Source: Gimesia algae
GTDB lineage: Bacteria; Planctomycetota; Planctomycetia; Planctomycetales; Planctomycetaceae
Length of the DNA: 64,000 nt
Assembly (NCBI RefSeq): GCF_007746795.1
Contig: NZ_CP036343.1
Location: 3,151,369 to 3,215,368 of the forward strand
Reading direction: 5' to 3'
Below the pieces are notes generated by a model. It saw only the letters and a program-made list of their open reading frames with translations. It did no database searches and was not told where the DNA came from. The position numbers were made by a program, and so were the translations under genes. Positions within the stretch are counted from its first letter, which is position 1. Every line of letters begins with the position of its first letter. Of the stretch, positions 48,278 through 56,080 are shown one piece after another.

Positions 48278-49249
48278 TCAGATCTGGTTGATCTGAATTT
48301 GGGCTCCTTCGTTCAGGGGACGGGCTGTTCTCAGCTCACAGAATTCACCGTAACCACATTCTCTGACTAGGCTTGCTACCATTTCCACATCCTGGCAGAT
48401 AATGGATAATGTCGGTCCCCAGGAGGTTTGCGCGATTCCCCGAATTCCCCGGGATCTCAATTTCTTTTCCAGTTCTGCCATCTGAGGATCAGCAAAAATC
48501 CCCCCTTGTGCGGGCCTGAAAAATTCGCCGACGACATGGCCAAATTCCGTCAGTCCGGATGCAAATTCTTCGAAATCATGGGTCTGGACAGCGGGTGCCA
48601 GTTGCATCAACGCCAGGCGGCAGAGTTTTTCCGTAGTGGCTAGGGGCATGGCCCCTAACTGCTGAATGGCATCGGCTTCAATGTACCCTGAGATTCCCGT
48701 GCGATTTGTCGGAGTGACCAGGAGTATCTGCCAGTCTTCAGGAAAATCAGCGCGTACCACCAGGGGGCTGATCTCGTCAGTAGACTGCTTGCCTCCTTCG
48801 ACCAGGAACCCTCCCGCTGTGAATCCATGAATGCCTAATGCAGAGCGAGCACCGCGCTGGACCCGCTGTGCCAGTTCTACAGATGTCAGTGAAGGTTCCT
48901 CAGCCATCGATGCCAGCGCCTGTGCGACTGCCAGACTCAATTGCGTCCCGGAACCAAAGCCGCAGTGCTGGGGGATTTCCGAATGCAACACCAGATCATA
49001 AAACTGATCTCGATACAGCTGGGGACATTCATTGCGGACCGCAGCAAGTGCCTCCCTGATTTTGGTAATACTGCCAGGGCTGCCTTTCACAGTATCGGTA
49101 CTGCCAGTTGATTGTGTGACGGACAGCTTGAGTTGCGGCTCCTGGATCATGAGGCCTATGCCACCAAATTCGCGTCCCACTTGAGGACTGAGGGAGAGTA
49201 ACCCCCAATGCAGACGACTTCCCGTCGTGATGATCACTTCACGCGACAT
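48278..49249 (-). CDS. Beta-ribofuranosylaminobenzene 5'-phosphate synthase family protein (GHMP-like)
   Basis: A 323-residue protein of the beta-RFAP synthase family, which makes the first committed intermediate of tetrahydromethanopterin from PRPP and an aminobenzoate/hydroxybenzoate. Visible blocks: SRLHWGLLSL near the start, FGGIGLMI, the GHMP-type CGFGSGTQLSLAVA loop near residue 115, and ALGIHGFTAGGFLVEGG. It stands with DUF447, the methylene-H4MPT dehydrogenase and fae, which supports the cofactor role. It is 47 bases downstream of the DUF447 gene. Confidence 0.88.
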   Translation of the reverse strand: MSREVIITTGSRLHWGLLSLSPQVGREFGGIGLMIQEPQLKLSVTQSTGSTDTVKGSPGSITKIREALAAVRNECPQLYRDQFYDLVLHSEIPQHCGFGSGTQLSLAVAQALASMAEEPSLTSVELAQRVQRGARSALGIHGFTAGGFLVEGGKQSTDEISPLVVRADFPEDWQILLVTPTNRTGISGYIEADAIQQLGAMPLATTEKLCRLALMQLAPAVQTHDFEEFASGLTEFGHVVGEFFRPAQGGIFADPQMAELEKKLRSRGIRGIAQTSWGPTLSIICQDVEMVASLVRECGYGEFCELRTARPLNEGAQIQINQI

Positions 49250-49296
49250 GACAGTTTCAGTTTCAGGCTGAGTAAGTTTGGTTAAGGAACAGTGTT

Positions 49297-49872
49297 TTAA
49301 GACGATATTTCAGCATACGCTTTAGAAATGTAATCTTCCAGTAAACGAAACGCGGTCTCTTCATCCGGTCCGGCTGTTTTTCTGACGATTTCCGCAAGTG
49401 CCTGATACTGTGCCAGCAGATCACTCTGCTTAATCAAATGGGTACGCGTGGCAAGAATGGCTGCTTCCAGCACCGCGTGTTTTGCGCGGTTCAGACCGAA
49501 ATAGTCGCGGAGGCGTCCCTGATGGATTACCTTCGCCTGCATGACTGTACGAGCCTCTGATTCATCGATGGATTCAATCTGAAATTCATACCAGCGACAG
49601 GCTGAAGCCAGTACGATACCGGAAATGTTCTCCGCCGGAAAGGTTTCTGGAATCTCCTGCAGAGTTCCAATTGCGGCTTTTGCCAGCAGCAATACATCGT
49701 CGACCACGTGAAAGACACCAGACCGGGTTTCTTTCAGATTGCTGAATGTGCGCGAGGTCTGAAAGGGCCGCAGTATGAACTGTGTCATTGCCTGATCGAC
49801 CTGTGGGCCCATGGGAGCAATGTTTAATTCCCCCGATTCATTTTGACTGGTGACAATTCCTTCCAGAATCAT
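49297..49872 (-). CDS. DUF447 family protein, H4MPT-cluster associated
   Basis: A flavin-reductase-like split-barrel family found in methanogens and H4MPT-using methylotrophs. I choose ATG 49872: MILEGIVTSQNESGELNIAPMGP (read in two parts) is the expected family N terminus and AGGA lies 10 bases upstream. The frame is open to ATG 49923, which has no ribosome-binding site. About 191 residues. The second half is helical. Its exact step is not established; association with H4MPT synthesis is from genomic context in other organisms and here. Confidence 0.85.
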   Translation of the reverse strand: MILEGIVTSQNESGELNIAPMGPQVDQAMTQFILRPFQTSRTFSNLKETRSGVFHVVDDVLLLAKAAIGTLQEIPETFPAENISGIVLASACRWYEFQIESIDESEARTVMQAKVIHQGRLRDYFGLNRAKHAVLEAAILATRTHLIKQSDLLAQYQALAEIVRKTAGPDEETAFRLLEDYISKAYAEISS

Positions 49873-50005
49873 GCCTGCTGCTTCCTGAAGAATTTCGAAA
49901 TCCAAACAATAAGCCTGTATCATAGGCTAGAGTCAGATACTTTGAAACCAGCGCCGGCTCTGAAATCCGGCTGCAGATCAACTTAACAGCCGGTACTCCA
50001 AACTG

Positions 50006-52696
50006 TTAGCGGGTAAACCCGACATAGAAACTGAAGACCTGTGTCTGGTCGAAGGATTCCTTGGCCAGAGGCACAGAGAAGTCGAGTGCAACAGGAACGG
50101 GGCCCATGGCGGGAACCGTCAATCGTAAACCGGCACCCACGGCGACACGGAACTGATCCAGAGAGACATCCTCTTCGACGGTACCGAAGTCACTGAAAAA
50201 GACCATCTGGATCATTTCGTCGGCGGTAATCGGTACCATGTACTGAGCACTACCCAGGAAGCTCCAGCGACCACCGACGGCGACGCCATTCTGGCGTGGT
50301 GTCACACCCCGGAATTCGAAACCGCGGAATGTCTGAAAACCACCGGCATAGTAACGTTCGAAGACGGGCGTATCAGTATCAGTCCAGCCCAGAGAGGCAC
50401 TCAAAGACAGGATATGACGTCCACCCCCGTCGGGCCGTTTGTACAATGTAAAGTACTGACTGGCATTCGTTTCCAGGCGGCTATAGTCAAAGTCACCGAC
50501 GGCCTGCTCAGCCGCGAATTCCAGAATATGTCCTTCCGCAGGCTGGAATGCCGCATCGCGAGTATCATGTGTGGCTGACAGCCGGAATGTGTTCAGCAGG
50601 TTATTTCCCACAGACTGTTGGACGATCGGAGGTGTCGGCGTCCTTGGATTTCGCAGGTCAACATTTTCCAGACGGAACTGACCGTTGACCGACCACTCCT
50701 GTGTCAACTGTCGCCCGAGGCTGAGTCGGGTACCGACGCGTTCTTCATCCCAATCGGTATAGAAACGGGTGAAATAGAACCCACTGACTCCCAGACTGAA
50801 GTTGGTATCCAGAAAATATGGATCCGTCCAGTTCACCAGATAACGGCTGACCTGATCCCCGGGAACCGCTTCTGCACGGAACCGTTGTCCGCCACCGCGC
50901 CAGGCAGTTCCATCCATGATGTCTTCGAAGCTGCGGGGTGGTCTGAGGATATCAAAGTTTTCTTCCTGCAGTACGATCGAACCCACGACCCCGGCATCAC
51001 TGTTCACACCGACGCCAAACATCAGACGACCGGTACGACTTTCGGAAGCGTACACATCCAGATCGACCCAACCCGGTTGCTGCTGTGGAAATTCGGTTCC
51101 CATGGGATCGCCCAATGGACTGTTGCCAAATAATGGATTCAATGGTTCGGGAATGCCGTTGTCGTAATTCTGGCCACGGAACACTTCCTGACTCCGCTGC
51201 TGTTCATGAATGATGCCATCATCATAGATGACCCCCTGGTCGAACTTCTGATCGAGTTCGTAATTTTGACCACGCACGACATCATCCCTACGGATCTCTG
51301 CCAGCTCACGCTGAGGATCGACGCGGGTCACATTAATTCGGGGTCCATTTTGTGGACCGGACTGAAATACTTTGTTCCCTTCAATCCGCCGCTTACTCTT
51401 GGCGATCAGTCGCTGATTCGCCCGATCTCCAGGCGCGACCAGCATGGGATTGGTTAACACTGAGCTTTTTGTGCGGGGGTTATCCCCGGAAATATGTGCT
51501 GTAATTTTGCGGATGCGATACGGTTTGTCTTCACTGATCTGATAAACGAGGTCCACTTCGCCTGGTGCTTCCAGAAAACGGGGGACGGGATTGACTTTGG
51601 CAAACAGATGCCCGAGTTCTCCATATTTGTCCGTCAGTTTATCGACGTCTGTTGAAAGCGTGCGGCTGTTAAAAAACTCACCAGAAGCCAGTTTGATGTT
51701 ATCCCGAATTTCCTCTTCTGAAAAGATGCGGTTCCCCTCAATCAGGATGTCTCGAATCTTGTATCGCTTTCCCTCGTTGATTGTGTATTCAATCTGTACA
51801 TGAGAACGATCTTTATTAAAGCCGATTTTCTCGTCGATTTTCACATCGAAGAAACCCAGGCTATTGTAATACTGTTTGAGAGAAATCAGATCGTCTTCGA
51901 CCGTGGAAGGATCAAATTTGCCTCCAAAAACACTTAGACCCAGTGGTGCTTTTTTAGTGAGGAGTTTGGTTTTCAAGACTCCAGTCTTGCCAAATTTATT
52001 ACCGCTGAACTTGATTCCAGTGACGATGACTTTAGGACCTTCGTTGATTTCAAAGATCACCTGGCGGTCATCGGCGTTGTCCCCTTTCAGCAGTTTGATT
52101 TCGGCAAAACGGTAACCACGTTCGACATACAGCTGCTTGATACGCTGCACGGATTCCTGGTTAGCAGAGACATCGAAAGGAGAACCGACTTTTAATCCGG
52201 TGGTTGCTTCCAGTCGCTTGGTTTTCACTTTTTTATTACCACGAAATTCGACCTTTTCCACAATCGGTCGTTCTTTGACTTTGAAAACCAGTACCAGTCC
52301 CTGCTCCGTTTTTCGATAGACGGGTTGAACACTGGAGAACCAGCGGGTGGCAAACAACAGTCGCACATCTTCCAGAACCTGATCTCGGGAGGCAGGTCGA
52401 CCACGTTGTATTTTTGTCTTCTGTAAAATAGCCAGAGCGGGAATCGAGTGATTTCCTTCCACCTGAATATCGAAAATGGGATCGTTCAATGAGATCGACT
52501 TTTTCGCTGTTTCCTGAGCGCAGGCTGAGTCAATCAGCGGAACGATTCCGTTGAAGCAGTCTCCGAACAATGTAAGCTGTACCAGGATCAGGCATAGAGC
52601 CAATCGAAATGCGTTTCCGCATCTGGTGTCAGACAAGACACCTCTTATCATGTCGAATCCAATTGTAATATTTACGAGAAAAGATATGAGGTTCAC
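50006..52696 (-). CDS. bamA: BamA-like outer membrane protein assembly factor
   Basis: An outer-membrane Omp85-family insertase. After a signal sequence there are five POTRA domains (beginning FDIQVEGNHSIPALAILQ; later VEKVEFRGNKKVKTKRL, VTGIKFSGNKFG, IRDILIEGNRIFSEEE, IRKITAHISGDN) to about residue 430. A ~90-residue Gln/Asn/Asp-rich insert follows, in which RGQNY occurs twice, and then the 16-stranded barrel with the conserved RGF motif (AGGFQTFRGFEFRG) and a final strand ending FYVGFTR. The frame starts at 52696; ATG 52651 gives a more typical signal peptide and is a plausible true start. It shows that this cell has a genuine outer membrane. Confidence 0.93.
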   Translation of the reverse strand: MNLISFLVNITIGFDMIRGVLSDTRCGNAFRLALCLILVQLTLFGDCFNGIVPLIDSACAQETAKKSISLNDPIFDIQVEGNHSIPALAILQKTKIQRGRPASRDQVLEDVRLLFATRWFSSVQPVYRKTEQGLVLVFKVKERPIVEKVEFRGNKKVKTKRLEATTGLKVGSPFDVSANQESVQRIKQLYVERGYRFAEIKLLKGDNADDRQVIFEINEGPKVIVTGIKFSGNKFGKTGVLKTKLLTKKAPLGLSVFGGKFDPSTVEDDLISLKQYYNSLGFFDVKIDEKIGFNKDRSHVQIEYTINEGKRYKIRDILIEGNRIFSEEEIRDNIKLASGEFFNSRTLSTDVDKLTDKYGELGHLFAKVNPVPRFLEAPGEVDLVYQISEDKPYRIRKITAHISGDNPRTKSSVLTNPMLVAPGDRANQRLIAKSKRRIEGNKVFQSGPQNGPRINVTRVDPQRELAEIRRDDVVRGQNYELDQKFDQGVIYDDGIIHEQQRSQEVFRGQNYDNGIPEPLNPLFGNSPLGDPMGTEFPQQQPGWVDLDVYASESRTGRLMFGVGVNSDAGVVGSIVLQEENFDILRPPRSFEDIMDGTAWRGGGQRFRAEAVPGDQVSRYLVNWTDPYFLDTNFSLGVSGFYFTRFYTDWDEERVGTRLSLGRQLTQEWSVNGQFRLENVDLRNPRTPTPPIVQQSVGNNLLNTFRLSATHDTRDAAFQPAEGHILEFAAEQAVGDFDYSRLETNASQYFTLYKRPDGGGRHILSLSASLGWTDTDTPVFERYYAGGFQTFRGFEFRGVTPRQNGVAVGGRWSFLGSAQYMVPITADEMIQMVFFSDFGTVEEDVSLDQFRVAVGAGLRLTVPAMGPVPVALDFSVPLAKESFDQTQVFSFYVGFTR

Positions 52697-53004
52697 TCAA
52701 ATGTGACGGGATGGAATTCACGTTGTTTTAGACCCTGTGATCTCAGAGAGGATGTGAGAAAAGGGAGTGTAAGACAGGAAAGTTACCCTCAGGTTAATTG
52801 TGGGTTGCGTAGAAATAACGGAAAAGCAAAACAGCCGCAAGATGAGTTTTTCATTGACATTCAGATTTACTGAGATCGTTTGAAAAAAACGCTCTGCAGA
52901 AGATTGCAGCTTGTAAGTCTTACAAAAAAAGGCAGTTTTGCAGCTATTTTTACGTAATAATTACGCGAACGGCGTACAGATGCCTGCGGGTTTTGCAGAG
53001 AGAA
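52697..53004. other. Non-coding stretch upstream of bamA
   Basis: About 310 bases between the anti-sigma gene end and the bamA start, both on the minus strand; it presumably holds the bamA promoter. I see two small inverted repeats: TTGTAA/TTACAA at 52910-52925 next to an A-run, and CGTAAT/ATTACG at 52953-52965. Neither is a clear terminator for the anti-sigma gene. No credible ORF. Confidence 0.45.
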
Positions 53005-53607
53005 TTATTCAGCCGAAGACTGTAAGTGGCAGGCCACACAAGAGAGCACCACGTTGTTGACGGACGACTTTTCCATCCGGGCAGAATACCTGGCGATCTC
53101 TTCGCGCTGTGCAATCCAGAGACAGGATTGTTGTCCTTGAGGCAGACTGGCAGCGCCGGGAACTGAATTTTCCGGTACGTCCAGAGAGATCCCCCAGCCC
53201 ATCAGAATCCCGGCCATCAGAATCAAAGCGGCGCTCATCAGGCGTTTCTGATTCGGCTTGAGGGGGGCGGGGCCGCTTGCCTTCCGGTTCAAGCTGGTTT
53301 CTGCTGTCAGTCGTGTGGCAGCCTGCTCTGCCATCCGCACGGTTTCGGCTGAAAGAAATGGTTTTCCGGCAGCCGGAAATGCGGGCAGTTCATTGTGATC
53401 CGCAGTGGGAGACATGTCGGAATAATGATCGGTTAACTCATTCTCATCCGAAGACTCGCCCAGAATCTGGTGAAACGAACTGAGTGCAGGCGACAGTGTC
53501 TCCTGCATCTGCCGACATCGTGGACACAATTCCAGATGCCATTGCAATTCTTTACACTGATGATCTGTAGGATGGGTGATCAATTCAAACGCTTCGTCAC
53601 AGTTCAT
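53005..53607 (-). CDS. Membrane anti-sigma factor with zinc-finger and C-terminal CxxCH motif
   Basis: A 200-residue partner of the ECF sigma factor encoded just upstream. The N terminus has a ZAS-type zinc finger (His24-x3-Cys28-x2-Cys31 in WHLELCPRC). One membrane helix lies at ~122-141, so the C-terminal ~55 residues are periplasmic. They contain Cys162 and, at the very end, Cys190-x-x-Cys193-His194 (SCVACH), the haem c attachment motif. ZAS anti-sigma factors hold the sigma factor at the membrane; the CxxCH end is unusual and could bind haem or sense redox. Its ATG overlaps the sigma stop (ATGA, 53604-53607). Confidence 0.87.
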   Translation of the reverse strand: MNCDEAFELITHPTDHQCKELQWHLELCPRCRQMQETLSPALSSFHQILGESSDENELTDHYSDMSPTADHNELPAFPAAGKPFLSAETVRMAEQAATRLTAETSLNRKASGPAPLKPNQKRLMSAALILMAGILMGWGISLDVPENSVPGAASLPQGQQSCLWIAQREEIARYSARMEKSSVNNVVLSCVACHLQSSAE

Positions 53608-54197
53608 GAGACATCTCCTTCCGAAGCCTTATCTTCAGAAAAACGATGAGCCAGTTGAAGCAACCCGTTTTTCACACGTATCTTTGCTGCTGATAAACTG
53701 CAGTCCATTGTTAACGCGATTTCCGTAAATTTCATACCACCGAAAAAACGCAACCGCAGTGAGTCAGCCTGAACTTCAGGCAGTTCTGCGAGATACATTG
53801 TCAGCAGTTCAAACTGTTCTGTTTTCAAGACCGCCTGCAGAGGAGTTTCTGAAGAACTGGGTTCCGGTATCACCGTATTTTCTGAGGTACTGAAAGAAGA
53901 ACGTACCATTTCACGCGGTTGACGTATCTGTTGTTTATAATGTCGCCGACACAGGTTCAAAAATATTGTCCAGAGCCAGGTCGAAAATGCAAAGGACGGA
54001 TTATAGGAATCCCTGGCTGCAAAGGCTGCCAGAAATGCTTCCTGCACCAGATCTTCGGCAGCGATCTGCCGACCATATTTACTCCAGGCAAATCTCAAGA
54101 GTCGTTCCCGGTAGCGCAATACCAGTTCGTCGAACAGGAGATAGTCCCCTGCACAAACGCGTTTCATGATATTGGCATCATTCAGATTTTGATTCAT
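53604..54197 (-). CDS. ECF RNA polymerase sigma factor
   Basis: A 197-residue sigma-70 family protein of the extracytoplasmic-function class. Region 2 reads LFDELVLRYRERLLRFAWSKYG, then AAEDLVQEAFLAAFAA and FSTWLWTIFLNLCRRHYK; region 4 reads LPEVQADSLRLRFFGGMKFTEIALTM followed by AAKIRVKNGL (shown in parts). A ~40-residue linker rich in Ser/Thr joins them. It is translationally coupled to the anti-sigma gene. Target promoters cannot be read, but bamA and the H4MPT genes beside it are candidates. Confidence 0.95.
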   Translation of the reverse strand: MNQNLNDANIMKRVCAGDYLLFDELVLRYRERLLRFAWSKYGRQIAAEDLVQEAFLAAFAARDSYNPSFAFSTWLWTIFLNLCRRHYKQQIRQPREMVRSSFSTSENTVIPEPSSSETPLQAVLKTEQFELLTMYLAELPEVQADSLRLRFFGGMKFTEIALTMDCSLSAAKIRVKNGLLQLAHRFSEDKASEGDVS

Positions 54198-54342
54198 CTG
54201 GATTCACAGCCATCGGGTGGAACGTCTGGAGAAACACTGGTATCTGCCAGGATGAAGTTTATTTCGCAAACTCAATTCTAGCTGTTCCAGATTAGTAAAA
54301 GCAACCTGAACCTGGAGCTCCGGAGCATTTTGTCATCAGGAA

Positions 54343-55206
54343 TCAGGCCTGTAGTTCGACACCAATCTGATAGATTTCTTCTGTATCCAGCAGCATGTCG
54401 TTGGTTTCAAACAGCTTTTGGATGGCGGCTTTATGGATTTTCATTTTGGTTCCGCCAACGCCGATAGCACCGTAACAGAGGATTCCGTCCCGGTCGGTCG
54501 CTTTATCCATCACATCCACTTCCTCGATACCAGCGGGGGGAACCGCATTGAGGTCGATGACCACTTTGAGCTGTTTCATCGGTTTCCAGCAGGCGGCTGG
54601 GAGCAGCTTGACTCCGGCTGCACCGGCGGAAATGATCAGGTTTGTAGACTTGTTGGCCTCTTCAATCTGTTTGTGATCTTTGAGTGCCAGCGGTGTGAGT
54701 TGTGCGTTTTCGACAATCCGGTCAATCGCATCGCAGGCCGCCTGTGCCCGTTCGATTGAGCGAGAAGCGAGAATGACTTTCGCACCCCGTTTTGCCAGTA
54801 GTTGTGCGGCACGTTGACCAACGGGACCGGTGCCACCGAGCACCAGAGCAGTCGTCTCGGAAAAATCGAGATGTTTTCCCGCTGCAAGAACGGCAGCAGC
54901 CGCGGTAGTGTTGGAGCCGTTCGAATCCATCATGACAGAGACCCGCATGGGACCGAAGAATGTGTTTTGAATTTTCTGAAACAGAGTTTCGCCGGAATGC
55001 ACTTCACTGCCACCGACAAAGAGCGCCGTATTGTTCAGCTCTTTTGGCCCCCGGGTAAACATCGCGCCATGCACAAGTGGCTCCACGTTAACGGGAGTCA
55101 CGTCACTATAGCTCATTAACTCATCTACGCCGGCATCAATGGCGACGACGCGATCAAACGAGCTGGCGTGCGTATCGGTATCTAGTTGAATCAGTATTTT
55201 TTTCAT
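54343..55206 (-). CDS. NAD(P)-dependent methylene-tetrahydromethanopterin dehydrogenase (MtdA/MtdB/MtdC family)
   Basis: A 287-residue cytoplasmic enzyme oxidising methylene-H4MPT to methenyl-H4MPT. It starts KKILIQLDTDTHASSFDRV, has the pterin-site region LFVGGSEV, SVMMDSNGSNTTAAAAV, then a Rossmann motif LVLGGTGPVGQRAAQLLAKRG with ILASRS, which suggests NADP preference but does not settle it. The C-terminal part reads CYGAIGVGGTKMKIHKAAI. It follows fae by 105 bases with a strong hairpin between them. Which subfamily (MtdB or MtdC) cannot be settled by eye. Confidence 0.92.
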   Translation of the reverse strand: MKKILIQLDTDTHASSFDRVVAIDAGVDELMSYSDVTPVNVEPLVHGAMFTRGPKELNNTALFVGGSEVHSGETLFQKIQNTFFGPMRVSVMMDSNGSNTTAAAAVLAAGKHLDFSETTALVLGGTGPVGQRAAQLLAKRGAKVILASRSIERAQAACDAIDRIVENAQLTPLALKDHKQIEEANKSTNLIISAGAAGVKLLPAACWKPMKQLKVVIDLNAVPPAGIEEVDVMDKATDRDGILCYGAIGVGGTKMKIHKAAIQKLFETNDMLLDTEEIYQIGVELQA

Positions 55207-55251
55207 GAGAGATCTCGATTACTAAATCAAATAAGAAACGATCCAAACGAA

Positions 55252-55280
55252 ATACCCCTGCTCCAGAAGAACAGGGGTAT
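55252..55280 (-). terminator. Intercistronic hairpin between fae and the methylene-H4MPT dehydrogenase gene
   Basis: ATACCCCTG (55252-55260) pairs perfectly with CAGGGGTAT (55272-55280), a 9-bp stem with an 11-base loop, located 31 bases after the fae stop on the minus strand and followed there by TTTCGTTT. It could be a partial terminator or a 3'-stabilising structure that sets fae expression higher than the downstream gene. Confidence 0.6.
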
Positions 55281-55311
55281 GTATTCGATTCCACCATCGC
55301 TACTGTCTGGA

Positions 55312-55809
55312 TCAGCCAGCGTAGAAGGGGTGAGTTGCTTCACTCTTCTTGGCGATCATTTCATCAACAGAAGGCTCGTTTTTCATCGCACGGGCAATGG
55401 CTTCTTTGGTTGCTTCGTAGTTGTAATCGAAGATTTTCTTATCATCGTCCGCTTCCCAGTGGATGAAGACACCACAGACAATAACGAGGTCTTCGCATTG
55501 ATCTTTAGGAATCACGCCGGCTTCAACACTGTCTGCGACTGCTTTCGCGACGGCGTATTGAGCGGGGCCAAACATCTGCACGGCCTGCTTTGCACCTTTG
55601 ATGGTGACTTTAGTGACCATCACGGTGGCTGGCTTGACTGCGAGGTTTGGTGATAAGACAGCCAGCAGATTACTATGACCCATTCTCTGGCTGGACAGAG
55701 CGTTTGCAAAAGCTGTACCGACAGGACCAGTTTTGTCACCGATCAACAAATCGATATGAGCAACTTCATTACCATCACCCACAAGTGACTCACCGACAAA
55801 CATTGACAT
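55312..55809 (-). CDS. fae: Formaldehyde-activating enzyme Fae
   Basis: Fae condenses formaldehyde with tetrahydromethanopterin to methylene-H4MPT in the cytoplasm. The family block GESLVGDGNEVAHIDLLIG includes the catalytic His. Other blocks are NLLAVLSPNLAVKP and AQYAVAKAVADSVEAGVIP. ATG 55809 is chosen because GGAG lies 8 bases upstream and gives 165 residues, the normal length; the frame is open to 55839. It is first in the minus-strand H4MPT group. Confidence 0.96.
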   Translation of the reverse strand: MSMFVGESLVGDGNEVAHIDLLIGDKTGPVGTAFANALSSQRMGHSNLLAVLSPNLAVKPATVMVTKVTIKGAKQAVQMFGPAQYAVAKAVADSVEAGVIPKDQCEDLVIVCGVFIHWEADDDKKIFDYNYEATKEAIARAMKNEPSVDEMIAKKSEATHPFYAG

Positions 55810-56034
55810 TCTTCGTTCTCCATTTCTTATCAGGTTCACATAGTTATGCTGTTAGCACAATTAAAAACGGATCACGAATACCGCAGTCCTGAAGGGACGG
55901 AGAAACAAACTATTCCAGCCTGGTTCACCTTGGATCATTCGTAGCCTGTAACAAGTAATAACAATTTAAGAAGCGGATTGCCAGTAAACCGCTGGTAATC
56001 ACTCTAAATCCTCATAAAATTGTCATGGCACTCC

Positions 56035-56060
56035 TCCAGTACTCTGTTCCAGTACTCTGT
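56035..56060 (+). repeat. Perfect 13-bp tandem duplication upstream of the ATP-grasp gene
   Basis: TCCAGTACTCTGT occurs twice head to tail (56035-56047 and 56048-56060), 20 bases before the GTG start at 56081, in the divergent promoter region shared with fae. It may be a recent slippage duplication or a doubled binding site. Confidence 0.9.
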
Positions 56061-56080
56061 CAGATGTTTAGAAAAAAACC

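Noticed and set aside
52910-52925. Hairpin next to an A/T-run as terminator of the anti-sigma gene
   Set aside because: On the minus strand the T-run comes before the stem, not after it.
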